NCBI GenBank assembly: GCA_051453625.1
Contig: JBOZIK010000001.1
Coordinates: forward strand, 115,884,373-115,948,372
Direction: 5' to 3'
Origin: Welwitschia mirabilis
Taxonomy: Eukaryota; Gnetophyta; Gnetopsida; Welwitschiales
DNA length: 64,000 nt
Shown piece after piece: positions 24,051 to 35,640 of this stretch. The notes beneath the pieces were generated by a model that had not been told where the DNA came from, searched no databases, and worked only from the letters and a program-made list of their open reading frames with translations. The position numbers and the translations under genes were made by a program. Numbering within the stretch: the first letter of the stretch is position 1; every line of letters begins with the position of its first letter.

Positions 24051-24850
24051 ATGAAAAAGATCCTTCTACATTTCATGCACCTAATACTATAAGTCTTGAA
24101 TTAATTGAGAAGCTTAAGGATAGTCAAATCTCTAATATCCAAATCATATCCTTTGAGAATAAGCTTGAAACTAATAAGGACCCAGAGGATCAGTAATCAT
24201 TAGATGATGATCACTTCCTTGATAAGAATTATGCATCTAAACATGAGTCATGTAGCAACCCTAATAAAGAAGGGTATGGTAATGAAAAATCTATACTTGA
24301 TCCATCATATGTATAATCTTTACATTGTTCTTAACATATTCATAAGTAAAATGTTTCACCTTTTAAGAAAGATTTAGGCATTAATGAAGAATATAAACAT
24401 TTCTTCAATTTCAAACCACTTTATAATGCCTTTAAGCATGATTTTTTAATGGGCATTCATCTTGTCTAGTAGTTTTCAACTAACTTATGTTTTTTTATTA
24501 AGATGATATCTTGAAAGAATCATCAAGAAACATAAATACTATAAAAGATGAACCATTTTAGATCTTAAACACATGAACTTCACTACTTGCATTGATGTTC
24601 CCTTAGATTTTATAAACTCATGTATAAATGTATATAGATAACCTCCTAAGTGATGAGCATTCATCCAACCTTATCCATCATACTCCTAAGTCTTATAACC
24701 TTTACCATCTTAAGTTTCTTTTCATGCATCAGTCTAGAAGAACCTATTTTGAGAAATTTTTAATTTTACTATATGATTTTAAATTATATTTTTTTAAGAT
24801 TATACCTAGGATGGCTAGTTTTACTCATAATAAAACCAATGTTACCTGAT
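24051..24850 (+). pseudogene. E3 pol-side coding relic
   Basis: A mostly open plus frame starts with DEKDPSTFHAPNTISLELI and continues through an acidic stretch (SLDDDHFLDKNYASKHES) to about 24314. Farther on, GINEEYKHFFNFKPLYNAF parallels the E1 segment EKYSLELQPLFDNF upstream of RT. A second open stretch at 24628-24849 parallels the minus-strand translation of E1 near 8560-8700. The segment probably belongs to the protease-to-RT interval, but no catalytic motif is visible. Confidence 0.45.
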
Positions 24851-27251
24851 GATATATCTCTTATGGAACCATCCTAGCATTACTACTTGTACCATCAGTG
24901 CCTTAAGCCATTTCACATAGGTAACCCCAAATTTATTCTATACTATAAAATAAGACATCACCACCATCTTAAACCTTATATCACCAATCCTTTTCAATAT
25001 GACATTACCTTATAAGGCTCATATACCACCCACCTCATCCATCATACTATTAGTTTCTGAGACATACTAATTCTTGGTAATGGCCTTTTTACATAAACAA
25101 GAATAAGAAATTTTTATCATTTCATGGATTTAGTTAGATTAGATGGGTCCTTGCATTTCAAAGTAAGGAATCCTTATATTTGAGTTATTTTTCTAAGGCT
25201 TGCATTTATTTGATATTTTTAATTTAGAATCAAGGAAAGAAAAGTGGTTTTTCTACTTTCATAATGCATCTTTCTTTTAAACATTTATGGGAATAATGTT
25301 ATTTTTTTATTAGTCTAATGAGCTAATGTAACATCCAAATGTAGAAGTCTAGGTTTTACATTTATGAAGAATTAAAATGAACCTTCACATATTAACATTT
25401 TTTAATTAAAATTCAAAAAAGTGAAATCTAATATTGATGCAATTACTAAAAATCATTCTTAAGGACTATAAAATGATATTATGGCCTTTACAAATGAAGA
25501 ACTTAAAAGGACAACATTTTTCACAATATAATGTTATCTTAATAAACACAATATCCATATTAGTTTGAGAATTCTATAATAATAAAATAATTTTAGTTAA
25601 AATTTTAAGTTAAATCTTTAGACCTTTAAAAGTCTGAACGTGAGAGCTACTGATCCTTATATGTGCACTGTTGCGGGGAGTATTTGTGCAATAGTNNNNN
25701 NNNNNNNNNNNNNNNNNNNNNNNNNNNNNNNNNNNNNNNNNNNNNNNNNNNNNNNNNNNNNNNNNNNNNNNNNNNNNNNNNNNNNNNNNNNNNNNTTCGT
25801 CTTGTGCTCCTTGAATGTCAATAGTCATAGAAACTGAGCATTTATCTGTTAGTTTATCTGCAAAACAACTCAGAATATCCTATCAAATGCACTTAAGTTG
25901 GCGGCGCAACATGCACATAAAAAGTTTATATATATAAGATGTAGCATAAAATCTCTTCTCTAGAATCACATATTATTTTTGTTAGTTTTATTGAGTTTAG
26001 TTAAATGTATCGAGGCTATGAAAACATGCTAATAATGTAGCTCTAATGATTCATCTATTATTTATTCAAATGCATTAGGGCTATAGACTTCTTCTTACAA
26101 TGCAACACTAACTTTTCATGTACAACATGCTTAACTCTATTAAAAGAATATGCCACAACACTAAATGGTTAATATGAAAAAAAATTCTTGAAAGATATTA
26201 CTTATGATTGTAGAAGGGTAATATTAAAAAGAAATTAAAGTGGAATTAGATACTTTTTATGAAATGCTTTTTTTAATATTTTTTTACTTGTATTTATTTA
26301 CTACTCTTTGATTGTCATGAGTTTGATCTATCAAAACCTTGTTTATGTGACATTTATATTATTAAATATATTAAAAATTATAAAAAATTCAATAAACAAG
26401 ATTGTTAGCTTAGGAAATTTATCTCTTTTATTAATAGATTAGATGGCTGAATTCTAACTCACATTTTCATTCTACATTTCCATATCATTTACACTACCAT
26501 TTTCACCTCTCATCTATGAGATAGAATGCCAAAAAGCACAATTTTTTTTATTATGAAATAATTCTTAACATCTTGATCTAGATAAAATAATTCCAAACTA
26601 TTCAAAAGATGAAATTGGTTGAAAATTAGAATTCATGATTTCTAAAAAATACTTCATAATTACTTTTTTATTATGCGTTCTAGCTTAGTCTTACATTGCT
26701 TTCCACTACTTATCTTTTCATTTTTGTAGTTGCAATAAAATTACATGTAATAAAGCATCTTCCTTCTAAATTTGTATTAAGTTGTTCTTAAATTCTACAT
26801 GAAATTTTTCTATCTTTTAAAATGTTAAGAATAAATTTCAATTTTGGTTAGGAGATATGATATTTACATATTTAAAGAAACTTTTGTTTAATACCTGATT
26901 TTCCAAAAATTAGATGAAAATTTTAAATGTCATCATCATTCTTACATCATACTTGGATTTTTTACTTAGAAACATTTCCATGTTAATCATCCTTTTTTAT
27001 AATTTTTGCTAAGGGACTTGTAAAAGTTAGATTATAGGATGTAATAACATGTAAAAATTTGCATTTATATTAAGTATATCAAGGCAATTTAGCATAAAAG
27101 AAGATAATAATTCAATTGTTTTATCAGAAAAATATGTGTTCTATCATTTTTTCAGATCATATGTGAATTTACACTTTTATCTCTAATTTTTTCAGGTTTT
27201 TAGCCACATTTTTAAATACATCTTTGAAGATGAATCCAATTCTACATAGAA
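24851..27251 (+). other. E3 internal region, partly shared with E1
   Basis: Similarity to E1 (reverse orientation) is clear at 24850-25080 and 25960-26190, for example 'gtagctctaatgattcat' and 'gcattagggctata'. The solo LTR at 25669-25911 lies between them. No domains are visible. Positions 26200-27250 show nothing recognisable. Confidence 0.45.
25669..25911 (-). mobile_element. Solo LTR of the E2 family, with target-site duplication TGCAC
   Basis: The plus strand starts TGTTGCGGGGAGTATTTGTG and ends GGCGGCGCAACA. Both ends match, in reverse orientation, the solo LTR at 30688-31735. The five bases before (25664-25668) and after (25912-25916) are both TGCAC. A 100-N gap occupies 25696-25795. 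The homologous solo LTR is 1048 bp, so roughly 800 bp are missing and the 100-N size is nominal. The visible ends are GC-richer than the surroundings, consistent with a younger insertion. Confidence 0.85.
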
Positions 27252-28302
27252 TGATGGGTATGCTAGAGAAATATGGTGGTTGCACAAATTAGTGGAAGAA
27301 TATAGCTTCAAGGCCCACATATTAGACTCCATCATAATCTATGTTATTTTTGGAATTGGGATCAATTTGGTGACATTCAACCACATAACAAGATGAAGAT
27401 TCCAACCATTCCACTAAATACTATAAGATGAATATTTCAATCACTTCACTAAATATTATAAGATGGATTCTTAACTACCTTACCTAATAAAAAAGAACAA
27501 GGAACCCTAACTATTCCCACCCTACATTTCTTTCTAAAAAGGCCTAAGTACCTTTATTTTTAATTATATTTTAGTGATGAGAGTAATCATTCTTAGAGGA
27601 AGAACTCTTTTATCATGTTTTTCTAGTTTTCTACCTCTTGGAATGGGCTAATCTAAAGGATAGCTTCATGATTCTCTTCTAAAACTAATTTTTTCTTCAT
27701 TGATGTAATACATAGTTCCTTTCTGATGATAAAGATAACAAATTTGATCTCTTAGTTTTACTTGTAATTTAATACATACATTAAATACTTGATATTAATA
27801 TACATTTATACTAGGTTATTTATATTTTTAAGTGAATCCTTCTTGTCCATATTCTAGTTCATAGATTTATTTCATTTGATGGATCTTGGGATACATTTCC
27901 TACTTTTCATGATTATGAGTAGGTTATAATGAACTAGAGTAATAGGAGAATCTAACCACTACTCATGTGGTAAATGAGATAACATTACCATGATTTGATC
28001 TTTAATGAACTTGGTATATTTAGATTTAAAGTTAATCTTACAATATATCATTAAACGAAATTCTCTTATTTGCTAAAACATTTTGTTAGCTCTTGCATGC
28101 TATGTCCATTTCCAAGCTCTTATTAGTTAAATTTCTTCTTTATTTTTATTTTCAACTTGAAGAATTTAGTAAATATTTTTACTAGTTTAAAATTATGTTA
28201 CTTTACTATTTTATACTACAATTATCCCTAAATATAGAATGACACTAGGTCCTTTCTATAACAAAAAACTTAGTTTTTATTTGTAAAAGCTAACCTTGAA
28301 TG
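27252..28302 (+). repeat. E3 3' LTR
   Basis: Begins TGATGGGTATGCTAGAGAAA, similar to the E1 5' LTR start read on the minus strand. Collinear with LTR1 from about 27464 to the end. Confidence 0.6.
27390..27470. repeat. 35-bp tandem repeat in E3 LTR2
   Basis: Two full 35-bp units (27390-27424 and 27425-27459) and the start of a third follow the pattern AAGATGAAT.TTCAA.CA and then CACTAAATA.TAT. The same unit type forms the larger array in the E1 5' LTR. Confidence 0.7.
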
Positions 28303-30069
28303 CTTTTATTATGGAGATTTTTCTCTTAGAAATTCCTTTTTAATTAGCTTCTTATTTTTATTCATCATTTGCTTTGAAATTATATCTAACATATTCATAC
28401 TCTATAATGTATTAGTTTCATTATTTACATGCTTTAATTTTTTATAACTATTTTTATATTAAGTAATAAAAGGTTTGGTATTATTTTCTGTTAAGCTAAA
28501 AAGTATATGTTCTCTTCAATTTTAAGCCTTTATTACATTGACAACAATGCTTATATTAGTTGACAAAAGTAAGTACATAAAAATAAATATTTTTAATCTT
28601 AATATGCCTTGATAATATCTTGAATTACAAATATTTTTCTAAACTTAGCTTTTTTCTTAAACAAAAGCAAGAAATTTTTAAATTATTTACAAGTAAAATG
28701 TAAAAAATTATAGGAGGAGTGGACTTAGGATAGGTTAAACACTTGATTTTCCTTCTAATTTTCTATATTATTTTAAATTTAAATTATAAAAGAAATATTA
28801 TTTACATTTAATTTTCCAAAATTCAAATTAATTCTCATATTTATTATTGATCTTGAATAAGGTAATATAATCAAATTTAATATTGAAAGTTAATAACTTA
28901 AACCTAATTGTTTTGATATTAGTTGCTAATGAACTTGTAAAATCCTCATTAAAGATTTAATAAATACATAACTTATATTATTTTTAACTCTTAAAATTTA
29001 GAAAATTATTTATATAAAAGATATAAATACCCTTTTGTAATCATTTTTCACCAATAAGGTTCATTCCATATTTTTATTAAAAATATGTTATGATCAATTA
29101 CATGTTAGTTGTTCCTAATTCAAGTTAAATCATGTAATATTAGTTTTTATAATAGGTTAAATCTTAGTTTGATTAGTACCATTATCCAAAGGCATAAACT
29201 TTTGTATTCTAGTTTCATGGTAATGAAGACACTGGATTAATAAATCTAACTGATAAGATAGATATTTGAAGCCAAAAACTAAAGAACATGAATTAACTTA
29301 GTTACATTTATAATTAGAGAACATTAATATTTATTAGATTTAATATATCAAAAAAGAAGAAAAATGATTTAAAACCCTACTTCTATCTAAAGGTTTAATC
29401 ATCTTATGCATGACTCAATTATTTTAACTTTTTCATTCCATCTTTAATAATCAATTTTCTAAAACCCTTGTTTATGATTTATTTCATGATATTTTTTATT
29501 GGTATCATGAGGATTTATTTAATCATAAACTTATAGACCACATTTCCCCTTATTAAGCATGAAAATGTTGACTATTTCATGAGTCAAATCATTTATCAAA
29601 CTCAAAGATAATCCCATACTTCATTATTATTCATTTTCATGTTTAAGTAATAGAAATTAATTTTAATTGGATTTTTCTAATTTTTATTTTATCATTAATA
29701 CATTTTTAATAATTTGGAATGCAATAGTATATCTTATGTATTATTTTAATTATTATTATTAAATGATAATTACTTTAATTCTTTATTAGTATTTGAAGGT
29801 TAAGATGGTTAGCATGGTTAGTTTCATGACATCTATTATGCTTTCCATTTTCTATATTGCATTATAAGATAATCATCTATGAATAATAATAATACTATTT
29901 AATATAATATCATAAGTTTTTTAATGAATTGCAACAACGTTTTATATCTGACGAAAATGATTTGTTATTATTCCAATACACTTATTATTTAATAACTTAT
30001 AATATCCAATTGAGGAAATGGTAATTATTATTATAGTTTTTTGTTAGATAATAAACTTATCCATATTGA
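28303..30069. other. Unassigned AT-rich DNA
   Basis: No frame, domain or repeat boundary is visible over 1.8 kb. Confidence 0.4.
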
Positions 30070-32260
30070 ATGATGGTTTGATGTGTGTTTTTAGTAATTT
30101 TTATAGGTTTAATAGTCAATTTAATCAATTTCTAATGTCAAGAATCAAAGAGAAGTATTAGAAAGAATTCATTATTAAAATGAGAAATTCTTAGAGCATT
30201 TCAAGAAAGCCATCCACATGACCATCCCAAATAAACTAAGGGAAAAATGCTAATATGATAGAGTATTAATAACTAGCTATGGATGGCTCTAAAGGATAAC
30301 CACATGATTATTTAGATAAGAAAAGGGAATAATAGTTCTACCTATCACCCACCTACAATTAGATTTTAAGAAACCCAAGTGGTAGTAACCAAGGAATAAT
30401 TTGCTTTATCTACTACTTAAATGTAACCATACCTTATTGGTTAGTAAATATGACTACTCACCTAACATCCATATATCACATAATTATTAGATCTATTAAT
30501 AAATTATTATTATAACTACCACTCAATTCATGGCATTCCACTTCTTCATCCCTCCTTGCATCTATAATTCTTGTAATAATTGGAGTTTTCTTGAGTAAAG
30601 AATCCATCCTACTTGTGAAAGGAACTACCTTGGTATTTGGCTAAGATTCCATCATTAAGAGTTTATTACTTGTAAATGTATGTACATTGTTACGCCACCA
30701 AATTATGTGTATTTGATAGGGTATTATGAGTTGTTTTGCAGGTAAATTAACAGAATAAATTCTTAGTTCTTATGATAATCGAGAACCGAGATGCACAAGA
30801 TGAAAACATGTAACTTCTAGATAAAATACAATCATTTCATGCAGATATAGAAAAATGATATTTTAGATAATAATTCCCGCAAACAAGTGATCAAACTAAC
30901 TAAAGATTGACAAAAGACTATCATCCACCCCATCATCTGAACGTCAGTAGCGGATGACATCTCTAAACTGGTTAATAACAAGTTTACATGTAGTTCATAG
31001 GTAGTTAAACTAAAGTAAACAGAAATCTAATTGTTAGTCTTCATCATCTCCTCCTTCATCCGGATGACCATAAGGATGAAGTTATTCTTGCATACTTTTA
31101 CCGAATGTTTTCCCGAGTTGTCACCACTTCTTTGCGACTTTTCTTTGTAGACTAACTAGAGTCTTTTCTTTACTTCTCTGTCAGTTTCCCTTCCTGTTCT
31201 ATCTATAAATTACCTTAGTGTTGAACGATTTTTCCTCCATTGAGGAACGACTACTTTTGATACAGATGCCTTTTATGCTTTTAATATGAATTATCTTCTT
31301 TTGTGTTTAATATTTGTGGAAACTTATCCCTCATAGTTTATGTTGTTTAAGACTCAGTGATAGGTTTCTTCTGTTTTATAGATTATGAGGGCAGCCTTTG
31401 TCAAGGTTGAGTTTGATTAGTTTAGATGCATCATTATTTCTTTTCNNNNNNNNNNNNNNNNNNNNNNNNNNNNNNNNNNNNNNNNNNNNNNNNNNNNNNN
31501 NNNNNNNNNNNNNNNNNNNNNNNNNNNNNNNNNNNNNNNNNNNNNTTTTATTAGATTAAGGTTACATATTTCTATCTCAAAATCAACTCTTATATTCTCA
31601 TACTATTGGCCTTCAATAAATTACGACATTCGGATCACTCCCGACTATACTAGCATGCTGTGTTTTTGCATCTTATTTATAATTAATAGGATTTAGATTA
31701 AGGCGTGAAACATTGCATAAATACGCATCACAACATACATCAATTTAATTAATAAAGAATTAGTTGAACTAATTTTCTTTTAAATTACTTCATANNNNNN
31801 NNNNATAGATGATAATAAATTGATTAAATTGGTTAGAACTCTCACTTAAGATTTTATTTCATTATGAATTTTTTTTATTTCATTACATTGCATTTCCACA
31901 TATTTCATTTCATCATCATTACTATTGCATTGTTTTCATTTCATCCCTTATTAATAAAATACAAAAATGTATCTTGTTCACTGTAAATTAATTTTCTAAA
32001 TTCTTTTCCAAAAGTCTTTGCTAGTTTATGATTTTGGATGGATCCTGTAATACAAGTGTATTTATTTGCAAATTTGTGATATGATTTTTAGGTGTTTCAT
32101 TTAAAGATTNNNNNNNNNNNNNNNNNNNNNNNNNNNNNNNNNNNNNNNNNNNNNNNNNNNNNNNNNNNNNNNNNNNNNNNNNNNNNNNNNNNNNNNNNNN
32201 NNNNNNNNNTTTAGGTGTTTCCCTTAAATATTTATTTAGACATTTTGAATTAAAATACAT
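30070..32260 (+). repeat. LTR-like block R1
   Basis: Collinear with R2 (56895-58290) from 'tggtttgatgtgtgttttta' through 'aagaaagccatccacat', 'agaatccatcctactt' and 'acttgtgata'. A solo LTR interrupts it at 30688-31735. The leader 'TGGTTTGA.GTG.GTTTTTAGG...TTTAATAG' resembles starts of plant gypsy LTRs, and the end is followed by a weak GGTGTT..., which could be an eroded primer-binding site. The 100-N gap at 32110-32209 has duplicated edges. R1 and R2 could be LTRs of one element interrupted by everything between them, or of two elements. I cannot decide. Confidence 0.5.
30688..31735 (+). mobile_element. Solo LTR with perfect target-site duplication TACAT
   Basis: Starts TGTTACGCCACC and ends GCATCACAACA. 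The five bases on each side (30683-30687 and 31736-31740) are TACAT. R2 carries the same flanking sequence with a single TACAT (57664-57668) and no insertion. The LTR belongs to the E2 family. Both share the 'tgtatttgatagggtatt' start region and the 'ggatcactcc' block near the end. It is less AT-rich than its surroundings. Recombination between the two LTRs of a full element would leave this structure. A 100-N gap lies at 31446-31545. Confidence 0.92.
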
Positions 32261-32979
32261 AAATTCACTACACTTAGAAAAATCTTAGGGAGAGTTCTTA
32301 TTTGATCATGTTCAAAATAGATAGATATCTTATTAAAGATTCATTTACTCATTTCTTTCTTAGAACAAAACCTAGGTTTTTATTAGATCATCAGCTTCTA
32401 GTGTTAACTTAGGATTATTCCTAAAGAAAACATTTTTTCAAGTTCAAACATTTCTAGTTAGGGGACCCCTACTTTTATAATCTTCTCAAGCATATCTATA
32501 ACTCACCCATCAAAGGTACCTACTCTTAAAGATTATTTTAAAATCTAAAACTATTAAGATATGGATTAATCATTTAGAAAAACTAGCTCAACAATTCCTT
32601 CAAGAATGTCAAATCCTAACTTTTGAAAGAGTTGAATAATATATTAGGATAAAATGAGTCCTTCTATACTTTTACTAGTTATAAGAAGTATCATATTTCC
32701 TAAGTTCATAACATCTTATTTAAATAAGAACCATATTGAAAATAGTATTAAAAAATTTAGTGGCTTAAGAAGGAGATTATAATACTAAGTTCGTTTTCTA
32801 GATAGTGAACAAGCATAGGCAATAGAATCACATATAGTAAAGTACACTTGAAATGTGCTATAAGAGTAATCAACAAAATGCAAATTCACTTATCATGTAT
32901 TTCTAAGATCATTTTACAAAGAAATAGGTTGATTTCAAGTAGGTTTTACTAGCCCCTCCTCCTCCATCTTTGAGGATTA
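32261..32979. other. Unassigned AT-rich DNA
   Basis: No frame or repeat boundary is visible. It could hold the 5' part of the LINE that follows, but no endonuclease motif was recognised. Confidence 0.35.
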
Positions 32980-33199
32980 GTTTATCTTTCATATTCAAAG
33001 AATCATAGAAGATGAAATTAGGAATACTATCAACTCTATGCTAAAGAGTCATGCCTCTAGTCTAGATAAGCTTACAATGGATTTTTACCGGAACAATTAG
33101 GATGTCATCAAATAAGATGTTTGTGCAAAAATTTTAGAAATTTTGACAAAGCTACTTTCTATAGATCATTTAGTGATAATCTCATTACTTTTGTTTTCA

Positions 33200-33790
33200 A
33201 GTGAAAAGATGATGATAATCCAAATCATTATAGGCCTATCAATTTATATATCATATTTTATAATGTTTATACTAAACTCATAGCTCAGTGGTTGAAAGCG
33301 TTGCTCCCTAATTTTATTTTATCCTCTTGGTTAAAATTCATCTTAGAATGGATTATTTAACATAACATCAATTTCGCTAATGAAATTATCTACTTTTGCC
33401 ATAATAAGAAGAAACCAACAATGTTCCTTAAGTTTACTATTACAAAGGCATTTGACACAATGAAATGAGAGGTGGTAGATTACATAATACAAAATCACGG
33501 TTTTCTTGTGTCAGTTAGGAACATGATTAGATTTTGTATTTATATTAACTTTGTTAGACAAGTTTAATGGACAACAATGTAGTTATTTTCATGGTAATAG
33601 CAGACTCCATCAAGGGGATCCTTTATCCCACTATCTTTTTGTCTTGATCATGGATTTTCTTGCAAAATTAATTATTCAACATAAAATTTTAGCTATAGAC
33701 TAGATTATAAGTTTTCATTATTTATCTTGATAATGATACATTATTATAACTAGGTTACAGTATTGGAGTGGTTCATCAAATTCACAATAT
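33200..33790 (+). pseudogene. LINE reverse transcriptase relic
   Basis: In order: HYRPINLY near 33220 (canonical 'N.RPI.L'), KAFDTMK followed by a stop near 33450 (canonical 'KAFD...W'), and RLHQGDPLSHYLFVL near 33602-33646 (canonical 'RQG.PLSP.LF.L'). A damaged active site follows near 33730. There DNDTLL replaces the ADDT.. box and the preceding codons are shifted by a frameshift. The enzyme would copy the LINE RNA at a nicked target. It is non-functional here. Confidence 0.8.
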
Positions 33791-34065
33791 TTTGAATGAT
33801 CTTAGGGAATTTTTAGATCTAGAGATTAATTGATAGAAGTATAAGATCTTTATGCTAAAGATGCCTCAACAAAAAAAGAAATATTTTGAATCTTTTTTAA
33901 TGTTCCTAAGAAATTTTTTTGATATTTATTAAGATCTTCTTTTGGACTTAGGAAAAATGGAAGAAATATATCCTTTCTTATTATTAGAAAAATTAAAACC
34001 ATATTGATGTGATGATAAGATAAGTTTATTTCTAGGGTAGGCAAAATCCTCCTATAAAACCTTAT

Positions 34066-34281
34066 TTGGTAAGCATAACTATTTACTCTATAAGCTATTT
34101 TTCTATTTATAACAAATTTGCTATTCCCATTAATAATATGATTAGAGACTTCATTTGGTTATGTGGGAAAACCCATAAAAGGCTTTATCTTATAAATTAT
34201 GGACAAATTAGTATGATAAAGAATGTCATGGGTCTTGGTATAAGAAAATTTGCAAAAATAAGAAAAATTTATTCTTGTTAA
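34066..34281 (+). pseudogene. LINE ORF2 C-terminal fragment
   Basis: A 71-codon open stretch contains ISYFSIYNKFAIPINNMIR, then DFIW, HKRLYLINYGQIS and GLGIRKF. These match the plant LINE segment '..P.Y.MS.F..P..V...I....R.FLW' and 'VNW..IC.PK..GGLGIR'. The first Met is internal to the ancestral ORF, so this is no separate gene. Confidence 0.75.
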
Positions 34282-35640
34282 ACATTATGGTACATATTAG
34301 TTTGAAAATAATATTTTTTGGATTAAATTTCTTAAGGAATATTATAGAGATAAAGAGAGATACTCTATTTGTTAGATGTAAATGATTTGGTTCACTAAAT
34401 AATTATGGTCTCCAATTTTCAAGGATTAAATGTTGTTCATTTAAAATGATAAGATAACTATTTCTAAGATACATAAAAATATATTTAAAATCAATAATAG
34501 ATGAAAGGAGTATTAAAGATTAAAATCCAAAAATAATCAAATGTTCTAGTGGTCTATAATAAAAGGATGTATTTCAACAGTAAATAAGCCTATTCAAAGA
34601 AATTTTTGAATAGTATAAAATTTTTCAATGTTTCATGAGAATAATGAGATATAACATCATTTGTTCATCTAATATTTCTTTACAAAAGATCTTTTTACCT
34701 CTCTTAAAAATGCTTCCCCCATGAATTTTAGTTTAGATGAGTTCTGACATTTTAGAGAGAATGATAACATCATCATAGAAACATGGCTTCTTTGGAAATA
34801 CAGATGTAATATAATTTTAGAAAATGAAAATTTATCCATTTCTAAATTGCTTATAAAGATTACTAGACATTTTATAAAGTCATTTAAAATCCATGGCTAT
34901 AAGAAAGAGCTATAACCAAACCCTACAAACATATCTACAATGAAAGATTTATAAATTTTTCTATAGTAAGAAGCATGTAAGATTTATAAATTGATCAATA
35001 ATAACAAGCATTAGATGTATGTTAAAGTGAGCTAAGAGAATCCAAATTCACTACAATTGCACTAAAATGTGCTATAAGACATGGGGAAGATGGTACACAT
35101 AGAGATAACAAAGCATAACACACTCCTAAATCATGAATAATCTTCGAAGATCTTTTAAGCAATAGGATGGGTTTCATATGTTTTAAATCTAAGAGATCTA
35201 TTAAAGTAGTTTTTAAGAAACTAGAATGAAATATTCTCAAGAATCAATAATACTATCATTTTTGTTAATATCCCTTTAATTAGTAATATCATTCTCTTAT
35301 GTCCACAAGGGATAGAGCTAAAAAGTGAAGCTTATAAATCTTTCATAGTTCTACTATTTAAGAACATCATTGGAAAATCTTCTAAAAACTAAAAAGTTAG
35401 CTACCAAAGGAAAGATTTTACAAAGTCATTAGTTACTTGGGCTAGCTTAATCATGAAGCATTTCACTTTATAGGATTATTTTAATAAGATTAATGATCTC
35501 TACTTCCCTTTCCTAGCTATCATGATGGGATAATTTCAAATAGATAATTCATTCTTCCTTTTGATTTCCTCTGCTATTCTCTTCAAAACTACAAGATAAT
35601 GCATGGAGGATTAATTTGAATATTTTATCAAAGAAAAATA
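34282..35640 (+). other. LINE distal region, poorly preserved
   Basis: By position this is the end of ORF2, but I can read only scattered similarity. A minus-strand open stretch at 35022-35240 has no recognisable domain and is probably chance. Confidence 0.4.

Larger units (their letters stand above)
21317..28302 (+). mobile_element. Athila-like retrotransposon E3, degraded
   Basis: Direct repeats 21317-22703 and 27252-28302 flank an internal region that starts with a tRNA-Asp type primer-binding site on the plus strand. Internal sequence 24290-26190 is similar to E1 9060-7430 reverse-complemented, so E1 and E3 are one family. The LTRs share segments with E1 LTRs. A solo LTR of the E2 family sits inside at 25669-25911. 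Gaps at 21695-21794 and 22424-22523 have duplicated edges. The 5' end of LTR1 seems truncated. Confidence 0.6.

Noticed and set aside
35022-35240. Minus-strand 72-codon open frame
   Set aside because: No recognisable motif, antisense to a LINE relic, and probably chance.
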